A stretch of DNA of 64,000 nt, from the NCBI RefSeq assembly GCF_011044155.1, contig NZ_CP049056.1, forward strand, positions 3,538,001 to 3,602,000, in the 5' to 3' direction. Each line of letters opens with the position of its first letter. Position 1 is the first letter of the stretch. A model generated the notes under the pieces. The model saw only the letters and a list, made by a program, of their open reading frames with translations. It searched no databases and was not told the origin of the DNA. The position numbers and the translations under genes were made by a program. This document shows positions 44,965 through 53,238 of the stretch, piece by piece. The DNA is from Pikeienuella piscinae (lineage in GTDB: Bacteria > Pseudomonadota > Alphaproteobacteria > Rhodobacterales > Rhodobacteraceae).

Positions 44965-45687
44965 ATGATCCTATATCCCGCGATCGATCTGAAGGGCGGC
45001 GCCTGCGTCCGTCTCTGGAAGGGCGAGATGGACCACGCGACCGTCTTCAGCGAGAACCCGGCGGCGCAGGCGCAGGCCTTCGAGGCGGCGGGATGCGAGT
45101 GGCTGCATCTCGTCGATCTCGACGGCGCGTTCGCCGGCGCGCCGGTGAACGCGGCGGCGGTGGAGGCGATCCTGAAGGCGGTCGCCGTTTCCACGCAGCT
45201 TGGCGGCGGCGTGCGCGACCGCGCGACGATCGAGCGCTGGCTGGATCTGGGGGTCGCCCGTGTGATTCTCGGCACCGCCGCGGTGCGCGATCCGGAACTG
45301 GTGAAGGCGGCGGCGAAGGCGCATCCCGGCCGCATCGCCGTCGGCGTCGACGCGCGCGACGGCATGGCTGCTGTCGCGGGATGGGCGGAAGCGACCGACA
45401 TTAAGGCGACCGACCTCGCCCGGCGTTTCGAGGACGCCGGCGTCGCCGCGATCATCTACACCGATATCGACCGTGACGGCGCGATGCAGGGGCCAAATGT
45501 CACCGCGACGGCGGCGCTGGCGCGCGCTGTCGGGATTCCGGTGATTGCTTCGGGCGGCGTCAGTTCGATGGACGATCTGCGCGCACTCAAAGCCTGCGGC
45601 GCGCCGCTCGACGGGGTGATCTCCGGCCGCGCGCTCTATGACGGGCGGATCGAGGTGGCTGCCGCCGCCGCGTTGCTCAAGACCTGA
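44965..45687 (+). CDS. hisA: HisA, ProFAR isomerase
   Basis: The 240-residue TIM barrel has the catalytic Asp in [42 protein letters not shown], the second Asp in [16 protein letters not shown] and [12 protein letters not shown]. It isomerises 5'-ProFAR to PRFAR in histidine biosynthesis. AAGGAGA lies 6 bp before the ATG. hisB and hisH, usual upstream neighbours, are not here; hisF follows only after a gene on the other strand. Confidence 0.96.
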   Translation: MILYPAIDLKGGACVRLWKGEMDHATVFSENPAAQAQAFEAAGCEWLHLVDLDGAFAGAPVNAAAVEAILKAVAVSTQLGGGVRDRATIERWLDLGVARVILGTAAVRDPELVKAAAKAHPGRIAVGVDARDGMAAVAGWAEATDIKATDLARRFEDAGVAAIIYTDIDRDGAMQGPNVTATAALARAVGIPVIASGGVSSMDDLRALKACGAPLDGVISGRALYDGRIEVAAAAALLKT

Positions 45688-45699
45688 TCCGGAACCGGC

Positions 45700-46167
45700 C
45701 TATTGGCCGGCGCCCGCGGCGGTGAGTTTCGCCAGCGCGCCCTGCATTTTCACGATGGAAGGGTTGTCCGCGCGCACGCCACGCCGTGTGGCCTGATCGG
45801 CGGGGTTTTCATAAGCAAGCCAGACATCGCCGGCTTCATCCTCGAACACCAGAACGCGAAGCGGCACTTCAAGGCCCATGGTCTGCGCCTCGACCATCGC
45901 GGGCGAGCCGATCTTCGGATTGCCGAAAAGCACCAGAGTGGTCGGGCGAAGCGGGATGTCGACCGAGGTCGCTCCGGCCTGATGGTCGATGACGATGAAC
46001 ACTTTCGCGCCAGCCGCCTCCGCCGCCTCGGTCAGCCGCGCGACCGATTGCGGAACATCGGCGTCGCTCTTGACGCGCAGCAACGCATCCGCCGCGTTTG
46101 ACGAATGGGGGGCGATCGCGACGCAGAACAGGGCGACCGCTAGGGCGGGCAGGGACATGAGGCGCAT
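45700..46167 (-). CDS. DUF302 secreted protein
   Basis: The 155-residue protein has a signal peptide ([22 protein letters not shown]) and a DUF302 fold ([26 protein letters not shown], then [45 protein letters not shown]). The family has unknown function. AAGGAG lies 6 bp before the ATG. It interrupts the hisA-hisF order on the opposite strand. Confidence 0.9.
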   Translation of the reverse strand: MRLMSLPALAVALFCVAIAPHSSNAADALLRVKSDADVPQSVARLTEAAEAAGAKVFIVIDHQAGATSVDIPLRPTTLVLFGNPKIGSPAMVEAQTMGLEVPLRVLVFEDEAGDVWLAYENPADQATRRGVRADNPSIVKMQGALAKLTAAGAGQ

Positions 46168-46509
46168 CTGCACTCCTTGGTGGGATTTCGGAGGGTGCAT
46201 CTTAGCAGGGCGCCGATGACCCGACACGCCATTTGTCGCGGAAAATCGCCTCCCGCCCGGGCGAGCAGCAGCCTGGCGGAGCAATCCCGGATCACAATGC
46301 TGCGAGCGCGTGCGGAGGGCGTCCTTCAGCACGTGAGTTTTGGCGATCCGATTGGCGCGGACGAGGGGGAATCGACGCTTTCGGCGGGACGGCGCGTCAC
46401 GGATCCGCAGTCTCAGGCCCTCATGGTCAAGCTCGTTCGGCGCCACGGCCTTGCGCCGGCCGCTTCGGGCCGCAATAACCCACCCGAACGCCGCCGCTGG
46501 ATCGCCGTC
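46168..46509. other. 342-bp gap before hisF
   Basis: The hisF frame stays open upstream through this gap, but the sequence shows no HisF-like or other domain. I see no promoter or RNA motif I can name; it presumably holds divergent promoters for the DUF302 gene and hisF. Confidence 0.5.
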
Positions 46510-47271
46510 ATGCTCAAGACCCGCATCATTCCCTGCCTCGACGTGAAGGACGGCCGCGTCGTCAAGGGCGTGAACTTCGTAGATCTGGTGGACGCTGGCG
46601 ACCCGGTGGAGCAAGCCGCGGTCTATGACGCCGCCGGCGCGGACGAGCTCTGCTTTCTCGACATCACCGCGTCGGTGGACAATCGCGGCACGATCCTCGA
46701 TGTCGCGCGCCGGACGGCGGAGCGCTGTTTCATGCCGCTGACTGTCGGCGGCGGGGTGCGAACGCTGGAGAATATCCGCGATCTCCTGCTCGCCGGCGCC
46801 GACAAGGTTTCTATCAACACCGCGGCGGTGAAGGATCCAGACTTTGTCGCCGCTGCGGCCACGAAATTTGGCGCGCAATGCATCACCGTGGCGATTGACG
46901 CCAAGACCGTCGCGCCGGGAAGGTGGGAGATTTTCACCCATGGCGGGCGTGAGCGGACCGGGATCGACGCCGTCGCCTTCGCGCGCGACATGGCTTCAAG
47001 AGGGGCGGGCGAAATCCTCCTGACTTCGATGGACCGGGATGGGACGCGCGCGGGGTTCAACGTCCCGTTGACCCGTGCGGTCGCGGATGCGGTTCCGGTC
47101 CCGGTGATCGCCTCCGGCGGCGTCGGAACGCTGGATCATCTTGTCGAAGGCGTCATAGCGGGCCACGCGTCGGCGGTTCTCGCCGCCTCGATCTTTCACT
47201 TCGGAACCCATACCATCGCCGAGGCGAAGGCGCATATGGCGGCCGCCGGCGTCGCGATGAGGCTTAGATGA
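46510..47271 (+). CDS. hisF: HisF, imidazole glycerol phosphate synthase cyclase subunit
   Basis: The 253-residue barrel has the catalytic Asp in [49 protein letters not shown], and the second Asp in [16 protein letters not shown], followed by [13 protein letters not shown]. With HisH it turns PRFAR into imidazole glycerol phosphate and AICAR. The start at MLKTRIIP is fixed by the first strand. It overlaps hisE by ATGA. hisH is not in the window. Confidence 0.97.
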   Translation: MLKTRIIPCLDVKDGRVVKGVNFVDLVDAGDPVEQAAVYDAAGADELCFLDITASVDNRGTILDVARRTAERCFMPLTVGGGVRTLENIRDLLLAGADKVSINTAAVKDPDFVAAAATKFGAQCITVAIDAKTVAPGRWEIFTHGGRERTGIDAVAFARDMASRGAGEILLTSMDRDGTRAGFNVPLTRAVADAVPVPVIASGGVGTLDHLVEGVIAGHASAVLAASIFHFGTHTIAEAKAHMAAAGVAMRLR

Positions 47272-47588
47272 ACGATATCCTGAACCGTCTTGAAGCGACG
47301 ATTGCGGCGCGCAGGGCCGCCGGCGACGCCGGCGCGTCGCACACCGCCGCGCTGCTGGCGAAAGGCCGGCGCGCCTGCGCTCAGAAATTCGGCGAGGAGG
47401 CGGTCGAGGCCGTGATCGCCGCCGCCGCCGGCGACCGCGAGGAGCTGGTTAAGGAGAGCGCGGATACGCTCTATCATCTTCTCGTCATGCTCGCCGCGCT
47501 CGATCTGCCGCTTTCCGAAGTCCTCGCCGAACTTGAACGGCGCGAAGGCGTTTCGGGCCTCGCGGAGAAAGCCGCGCGCGGCGGGTGA
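47268..47588 (+). CDS. hisE: phosphoribosyl-ATP diphosphatase
   Basis: The 106-residue helical protein has the MazG-like HisE metal motif [36 protein letters not shown]. It hydrolyses phosphoribosyl-ATP to phosphoribosyl-AMP, the second histidine step. It is coupled to hisF by ATGA and is the last gene before a hairpin and tRNA-Thr. Confidence 0.95.
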   Translation: MNDILNRLEATIAARRAAGDAGASHTAALLAKGRRACAQKFGEEAVEAVIAAAAGDREELVKESADTLYHLLVMLAALDLPLSEVLAELERREGVSGLAEKAARGG

Positions 47589-47589
47589 G

Positions 47590-47618
47590 CCGACGCGCAG
47601 CGCTCCTGCGCCCGTCGG
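47590..47618 (+). terminator. hairpin after hisE
   Basis: A two-part stem, CCGAC/GTCGG and GCGCAG/CTGCGC, with a CC bulge and a 5-nt loop, begins 1 bp past the hisE stop. No U-tract follows. Likely the end of the his unit. Confidence 0.45.
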
Positions 47619-47718
47619 CGATCCCGTGCTTGCATTCCCTTCTCCTCGCGGGTAATGAGCACGCCGTCCCGGATCGGACCTCTCCGGCCTGCGTTCGCGT
47701 GGCTGGTGCTGTGGAAAC

Positions 47719-47794
47719 GCCGCTTTAGCTCAGTTGGTAGAGCATCGCATTCGTAATGCGGAGGTCGTCAGTTCGAGTCTGACAAGCGGCACCA
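47719..47794 (+). tRNA. tRNA-Thr (CGT anticodon)
   Basis: A full cloverleaf fits: acceptor stem GCCGCTT/AAGCGGC with encoded ACCA, D-arm GCTC...GAGC, anticodon stem TCGCA/TGCGG around loop TTCGTAA (anticodon CGT, codon ACG), variable AGGTC, and T-arm GTCAG/CTGAC with TTCGAGT. It decodes Thr ACG. The surface-glycan and mobile DNA begins just 3' of it, so the tRNA may be an integration site. Confidence 0.97.
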
Positions 47795-48509
47795 TCATTC
47801 ATCAGAATTGTCGAAAAATTCGACGTTCGCTGCTCCACGTCAACTATTCACATCTTTCTATAACGGTGCGGCTTTTGATGTATTGAACTGAAGTTATGAA
47901 ACTGCCGCGTATCTATCGTGCTATCTGGCGGTCGGGTTGAAATTATATGGCTTGTTCAAGTCTTTCTTGTGCGAATTGCGTTGGCGATATGCTCGGCGTT
48001 TGAATGGAAAGGTCTTCATTCAGTTCGGCATTGAGAATATTAGCCTTTGCTCCACGCCCGATCAACGCGTCGCTTCGTCCTCGGCTGTCGCGTGAGCGGC
48101 GGGGAAGTCGGATGGGACCGGTTTGAAGCTTGTCGAACATGTCCGCCGCCGGGCGTCCATCGTGATGTCTCGTCTCAGATGTTCACCGCGCATGATGTAG
48201 ATCATCTTTGTGGAGCCAGGGGGCAGATGCGCGGCGCCGCGCGTATGAAACGTTGGAACGGCCGATGGTCCCGCGTCCGCGAGGTCCGCGCCGCGCGCCG
48301 GAAGTTGTCACGGCGGAAATTCGCGACCCGACGCCACTCGCCGCCCTGCAATACGGGCCAGACCAGGGGCGGAGAACCAAGGCGCGCAACGCCAACGGGA
48401 GCCGCCGGGAGCTGTCATGCCTGATTGACTGGGGGGTGGTTATTTTGCATAGCGCTCCCGCAGTTGGCCGCTATCCGAACGCCAGTCTATGAGGAGCGAG
48501 AAAATATTG
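47795..48509. other. about 700-bp gene-poor stretch after tRNA-Thr
   Basis: The first 260 bp are clearly lower in GC than the neighbours. A small stem GTCGAA/TTCGAC with an AAA loop (47810-47824) may end tRNA transcription. Open frames up to 125 codons exist but lack recognisable domains and ribosome sites; I do not call a gene. The stretch probably holds the promoter of the glycan genes. Confidence 0.5.
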
Positions 48510-49613
48510 ATGCTCGACCATCGCGCGTATTTCAAGGGAAAGTCCGTCGTCGTGACTGGCGGAGTCGGGTCGGTTGGCCGGGAGATCGTCGATCGTCTGC
48601 GGTTGCTCGACGTCAAGCTGATCAGGGTGATCGACAACAACGAGAGCGGCCTCTTCGACATGGAGATGGAGTATCGGGCCTCCTCCAATGTCGATTTCTA
48701 TCATTGCGATATCACCGACGAACGCGAGTTGCGGCGCACGTTTTCAGACATGGATCTCTGCTTTCATTGCGCCGCGCTCAAGCATGTCCCGTCCTGCGAG
48801 CGGAGCCCCTTTTCGGCGATCAGCGTCAATATCGAGGGCTGCGAGGTCGTCGGACGGGTGGCGGTCATGGAAGGTCTGGAGAAGGTCGTCTTCACCTCAA
48901 CCGACAAGGCGGTGAACCCGACCAACGTGATGGGCACGTCGAAGCTGATGGGCGAACGGCTGTTCACCGCGATGAACTTCCTGCATTCCTCGAAGTCCAA
49001 GACCATCTTCTCCTGCACGCGGTTCGGCAATGTACTGGGCTCGCGCGGGTCCGTCGTTCCGCTCTTCACCCGGCAGCTTCAGCGGGGCGGCCCGCTCACC
49101 GTCACCGATGAGCGCATGACCCGGTTCGTGATGACCATGCGCGAAGCGGCCGACTTGGTGATCGAAAGCATGGCGCTGGCGAAGGGTGGGGAGGTGTTCA
49201 TCACCAAGATGCCCGTGCTCCGTATCCGGGACCTAGCGCGGGTGATGATCGCGCGGATGGCGAAGGCATGCGGGCGCGACCCCGCGGCGATCGGCGTCAA
49301 CGTGGTCGGCGCACGCCCCGGCGAGAAACTGTGGGAGGAGCTTTCGACCGACGAGGAAAGCAACCGGTTGCTGGAGAGCGACAAGTTCCTGATCGTGCTT
49401 CCGCCTGGCCACACGTCCGAGCAGCGCATGCATTATGTCTATGACGAGATCAACGTGTCGCCCAGTCATGTCGTATATCATTCGGATCGTTCCGAGCTGA
49501 TGAGCGACGACGAGATCGCTGACATGCTTCTGCGCGAAGGCGTGCTGCCGGACGATCTGCGCGGCAGAGTCATGGCGACGGCCGGCGAGCGGACGAAAGA
49601 GGAGTTGGTCTGA
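48510..49613 (+). CDS. FlaA1/CapD-type nucleotide-sugar 4,6-dehydratase (short form)
   Basis: The 367-residue extended SDR has the NAD motif VVVTGGVGSVGREIVDRL, the HCAALKHVPSCERSP block, and the active-site stretch FTSTDKAVNPTNVMGTSKLMGE, where a Met stands in place of Tyr (Thr/Ser-Met-Lys triad as in WbpM). The late FNVLGSRGSVVPLF is written here as FGNVLGSRGS and is typical of the family. It likely acts on UDP-GlcNAc to make a 4-keto-6-deoxy sugar. The membrane part of long WbpM-type proteins is absent. The start could also be ATG 48489; AGGAG at 48492 favours 48510 although the spacing is long. Confidence 0.85.
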   Translation: MLDHRAYFKGKSVVVTGGVGSVGREIVDRLRLLDVKLIRVIDNNESGLFDMEMEYRASSNVDFYHCDITDERELRRTFSDMDLCFHCAALKHVPSCERSPFSAISVNIEGCEVVGRVAVMEGLEKVVFTSTDKAVNPTNVMGTSKLMGERLFTAMNFLHSSKSKTIFSCTRFGNVLGSRGSVVPLFTRQLQRGGPLTVTDERMTRFVMTMREAADLVIESMALAKGGEVFITKMPVLRIRDLARVMIARMAKACGRDPAAIGVNVVGARPGEKLWEELSTDEESNRLLESDKFLIVLPPGHTSEQRMHYVYDEINVSPSHVVYHSDRSELMSDDEIADMLLREGVLPDDLRGRVMATAGERTKEELV

Positions 49614-50764
49614 TGCGGGTTCTCATTCTCGGCGGCGACGGATATATCGGCTGGCCGACGGCGATGAAGCTCTCGGCGGCCGGGCACGAGGTGATGGCGG
49701 TGGACAATTACCTCCGCCGCCGGCTGATGCGGGAGATCGACTGCGGGGCGCTGTTCGAGGCGCCGAACCTGCATGAGCGGGCGCGCCATTGGGCGGCGAA
49801 GACGAAAAAGGACGTCGCCGTCCGGATCGGCGATCTGAACGATTGGACGTTCATTTCTTCGGTCTTCCGGGAGTTCGCGCCGGAGGCGATCATCCATTTC
49901 GCCGAGCAGCCCTCGGCGCCCTATTCGATGCTCGACCGCGCGACCGCCCGCCTGACGTTGGACAACAATCTCGGCGTCACCTTCAACGTCATCCACGCGA
50001 TTGCGGAGTTCGCGCCGGAAGCGCATCTGGTCAAGCTCGGCACGATGGGTGAATACGGCACGCCAAATATCGACATCGAGGAGGGCTGGATCGAGATCGA
50101 GCACAAGGGCCGCAAGGGCAAATTCCTGTTCCCGCGCGCCGCCGGCTCACTCTATCACACCACCAAGGTGCTCGATACCGATCTGCTCTGGTTCTATGTG
50201 CGGATGTGGGGGCTCCGCGTCACTGATCTGATGCAGGGGCCGGTCTACGGCCTGACGACCGAAGAGACGGGTGATGACGACGCGCTCAATCCTTTCCTGA
50301 ATTATGATGAAGTGTTCGGCACGGTGCTGAACCGGTTCATGGTGCAGGCGGCGGCGGGATATCCGCTGACGGTCTACGGCAAGGGCGGCCAGACGCGCGG
50401 CTATCTGCATCTGAAGGATGCGCTGCAATGCCTGCAGCTGGCTGTTGAGAACCCGGTCGAGTCTGGCGAGTTGCGGGTGCTGAACCAGTTCGTCGAGACG
50501 TTCAGCGTCAACGATCTCGCCGGCCATGTTCAACGCTCTGGTGAGCGACTGGGTCTCGATGTCAGGATCGAGAGCCTGCCGAACCCGCGGAAGGAAGCCG
50601 AGGAGCATTACTACAACCCGGTCCATACCGGCTTGCTGGATCTCGGGCTGCAGCCGAACAAGCTCACCGACGAGGTCATGGACGAAATGATGCGGGTCAT
50701 CCTGCGCTACCGCGACGATATCGTCACCGAACGCATCTTTCGCGGCGTCAAGTGGAACAAGTAG
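49613..50764 (+). CDS. sqdB: UDP-sulfoquinovose synthase (SQD1/SqdB-like)
   Basis: The 383-residue extended SDR shows the SQD1 hallmarks: ILGGDGYIGWPTAMKLSAAGHEV (NAD site), HFAEQPSAPYSM, GTMGEYGTPNIDIEEG, the catalytic YxxxK in SLYHTTKVLDTDLLWFYVR, MQGPVYGL and TVYGKGGQTRGYLHLKDALQC. The enzyme makes UDP-sulfoquinovose from UDP-glucose and sulfite. In phototrophs it serves sulfolipid synthesis with SqdC/SqdD or SqdX, none of which adjoin here. Its TGATG overlap with the dehydratase gene places it in a glycan locus, so a sulfoquinovose-containing glycan is likely. Confidence 0.88.
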   Translation: MRVLILGGDGYIGWPTAMKLSAAGHEVMAVDNYLRRRLMREIDCGALFEAPNLHERARHWAAKTKKDVAVRIGDLNDWTFISSVFREFAPEAIIHFAEQPSAPYSMLDRATARLTLDNNLGVTFNVIHAIAEFAPEAHLVKLGTMGEYGTPNIDIEEGWIEIEHKGRKGKFLFPRAAGSLYHTTKVLDTDLLWFYVRMWGLRVTDLMQGPVYGLTTEETGDDDALNPFLNYDEVFGTVLNRFMVQAAAGYPLTVYGKGGQTRGYLHLKDALQCLQLAVENPVESGELRVLNQFVETFSVNDLAGHVQRSGERLGLDVRIESLPNPRKEAEEHYYNPVHTGLLDLGLQPNKLTDEVMDEMMRVILRYRDDIVTERIFRGVKWNK

Positions 50765-51232
50765 CCCGGCTACCCACACATTGTAGCGACAGTGGCGGCG
50801 GCTACTGAGGCGGATACGCCTCACCGGGTCGCCGGGGATCTTCGGGCGCCGGCTTCCGCGAGCGCGCTATCAACGGGCTTCATGGCCGGCGGGTCCGAAG
50901 GCGATGGCCAGGCTAACTTCGAAGCGGGTCATGTCCGCCCAATGACGGTCTGACGCCGTGTTGCGCTGACAGCGCCAGAGCCTCTTTCGCCCTGTGGCTG
51001 GACATGCACAGGGCGCGGCAAGTGGTCGACACATGCCGAATTCGACGGCGTGAGGAAGGACTCGATCGGATACCGAACGAAATTGCAGCTTCCGATCCTT
51101 CGCTGCGCGACATAGTTTGGGGTGCTTGCGCCATAAGATGATGCTGAATGATTAGACGCGGGGCGCAAGCAGTCGCTTGGGTGAAACAGAAGACCAGATC
51201 CGCTATTCAAAGGTGCGCTGCCTTGGGAATTT
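50765..51232. other. 468-bp gap between sqdB and the glycosyltransferase
   Basis: No open frame with domain-like content and no clear hairpin or promoter was found. The last 80 bp are relatively AT-rich and may hold the promoter of the next gene. Confidence 0.5.
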
Positions 51233-52807
51233 ATGGTTGATGAGATTGCAAGAACGTCGTCCGAAGAGTTTAGACGGACGCCCGGGCGGCCATATCGCCA
51301 CGGCGGCGCGCGCCTTTTCCCCCGAATGCGATTAATGCGCGATCAAGGGTCGGTTTCCCGGGCGGATCCGCAGGGGAGCCAGGAAGAGCGTAAGGCGACG
51401 GCCGCACCCTCGTCGGTGTTTGCGCGACTCAAGGTGTGGCTCGCCAGCGTCGGGGATGGGCAGGCTCGCCTAAGGATGCGGATCAAGAGGATGGAGGCCG
51501 CGAGGCAAGACCAGCAGGCCCGCCTCGTCCGGCTGCAAGGCAGGCTGAGAGATCAGTGGACCCGCATCGCGGAGATGAAGGCTGAACTGAAAGATGAACG
51601 GAGACGCGTCGCGCAGGTGCGGCGCAAGCTGCGAAACCAAAGGGCTCGCGCCGAGCGGGCGCAGACGAGGCTACTCGCCCAGCTTAACCGGATCAGGCCG
51701 AATGCTCCGCTCAACCGGTATCTGACCTTCGCGCAGCGTGTCGGGGCGCGCGCGGAGGAATGCCGCGCCGACGTCTATCTGGCTCACGGGGTCCAGGCTC
51801 TGCCGGCGGTCGACCGACTGCGCGAGCTTACCGGCGGTGTCGCGGCCTGCGACGTGATCGAGATCCCCTCCTTCGCGGCCCGGGCTATTCCTTCGAAATG
51901 GGACCCGACTGTCCTCAAGACGATCGATCACGCCTTGCTGGGCTATCTGCAGGAGGCTGATTTCGCTCTGACCGTCGGATGGGCGCTGGGGGATATCGTC
52001 TCGAAGACGAACGCCGACATTCGGGTGCTGCCCAACTGGCGCAACCATGCCGAGCTCACGGTGTCGAACGAACTCCGTGAAGAGTTCGCTATCGGTCGCG
52101 AGGCGAAGGTGGTGTTGGCGATCAGCACGATCACTTCGGGCTTCGAGCAAGTGCTGGAGGCCTTCGTAAAGATGGACAGGGACTGCCATCTCGTCGTCGT
52201 TGGGACGTTCGCGCCGGTTGAATACGGAGAGCAGATCACCGCGTTGCGCGCCGCCCTGGGGCTGGAGGGCAGGGTGCATTTTCGCGGTCCCGTGCCGTAT
52301 CAAAAGATGATCGAATATTGCGGCGGGGCCGATATCGGCCTCATCGTGCGCGACCCGTCCATCCCCAACAATTATATCTCCCTGCCCAATCGGGTCTTCG
52401 ACTATCTCGCCTGCGGTCTGCCCATCGTCGCGCCGATGATGCCCGACATAGACAAGATTCTCAGGATCTACGATTGTGGCCTGAGCATTGACGATATCAC
52501 CGCGGAGGCCTGGGCGGACGGCGTCGTCCGGGCGCTCGAGCGGCAGGACGAGATGCGCGCGGGCACCGTCGAGGCCAGCGCCCGGATGACCTGGGAGAAC
52601 CTGGAGCGCGACCGGCTCCTGGACGTGTTCGGGCGCCCGTCCTCGGTCACCTTCGTGTGGTTCAACGACCTGACCCTGAACAACCGCACGATGCGCATGG
52701 CCACGAGCCTGACCCGACTTGGAGTGGCCGCCAAGGTGGCCTGCCCCATGTCCGAGACCTCCACCGTCCCGGATGGCGTCAGCGCCATTCCCTTTGAAAA
52801 ATACTGA
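51233..52807 (+). CDS. GT-B glycosyltransferase with N-terminal coiled coil
   Basis: The 524-residue protein has a basic disordered start, a coiled coil at about residues 75-160 (RLQGRLRDQWTRIAEMKAELKDERRRVAQVRRKL), then a GT4-like GT-B core. The donor site shows VLAISTITSGFEQVLEAF, HLVVVGTFAPVEYGEQ, VHFRGPVPYQKMIEYCGGADIGLIVRD and PNRVFDYLACGLPIVAPMMPDI. The final 55 residues (VTFVWFNDLTLNNRTMRMATSL) look like the first strand and helix of another Rossmann domain that stops short, so it may be truncated. An alternative start is M32 (51326). It resembles the gene at 54721 in architecture. Confidence 0.75.
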   Translation: MVDEIARTSSEEFRRTPGRPYRHGGARLFPRMRLMRDQGSVSRADPQGSQEERKATAAPSSVFARLKVWLASVGDGQARLRMRIKRMEAARQDQQARLVRLQGRLRDQWTRIAEMKAELKDERRRVAQVRRKLRNQRARAERAQTRLLAQLNRIRPNAPLNRYLTFAQRVGARAEECRADVYLAHGVQALPAVDRLRELTGGVAACDVIEIPSFAARAIPSKWDPTVLKTIDHALLGYLQEADFALTVGWALGDIVSKTNADIRVLPNWRNHAELTVSNELREEFAIGREAKVVLAISTITSGFEQVLEAFVKMDRDCHLVVVGTFAPVEYGEQITALRAALGLEGRVHFRGPVPYQKMIEYCGGADIGLIVRDPSIPNNYISLPNRVFDYLACGLPIVAPMMPDIDKILRIYDCGLSIDDITAEAWADGVVRALERQDEMRAGTVEASARMTWENLERDRLLDVFGRPSSVTFVWFNDLTLNNRTMRMATSLTRLGVAAKVACPMSETSTVPDGVSAIPFEKY

Positions 52808-52821
52808 CCAGGAACCGCAGA

Positions 52822-53238
52822 ATGCCCAATGAGATCTGCGTCATCGTCGGCACGCGCCCCGGCATCATCATGATGGCCCCCATCATCCACGCGCTCCAGG
52901 CGGCGGACCACCCGCATTACGTTATCCATACCGGCCAGCATTACTCGCCCGAGATGGATGTTGAGCTCTTCGAGGATCTGGGCCTGACGGTGCCGGTTTA
53001 TCACCTGAAGGGCGCGGCGGAGGCGCAGACCCATGCGACCAAGACCGCGCGGATGATGGAGGGCTGCGAAGCCGCCTTCCTTGAGCGGCGCCCGGGAGTC
53101 GTGCTCGTGAACGGGGACGCCAATTCGAATGTGGCGGCGGCGCTCGCGGACTGGACGCCGGTCTTCGGCGACGGGCGGGCGGCGGAGCGCATCGTGGCCC
53201 ATTGCGCGCTGTTGCTCGAAGAAGGGATTCCGTCATGA
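52822..53238 (+). pseudogene. UDP-GlcNAc 2-epimerase (WecB/WbpI type) with large internal deletion
   Basis: The 138-residue frame joins the WecB N-terminus (ICVIVGTRPGIIMMAPIIHALQ, IHTGQHYSPEMDVELFEDLGL, VVLVNGDANSNVAAAL) straight to the family's C-terminal end (PVFGDGRAAERIVAHCALLLE). Intact family members have about 370 residues, so roughly 230 residues are missing in frame, including the catalytic acidic residues and His of the second half. The break is between VAAAL and DWTPVFGDG. It is most likely a non-functional remnant. It overlaps the methyltransferase gene by ATGA. Confidence 0.85.

Noticed and set aside
46177-46509. In-frame N-terminal extension of hisF
   Set aside because: HisF proteins begin at [11 protein letters not shown]; the extra 111 codons show no domain.
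48047-48424. 125-codon frame after tRNA-Thr as a gene
   Set aside because: Arg-rich composition, no ribosome site, no recognisable domain.
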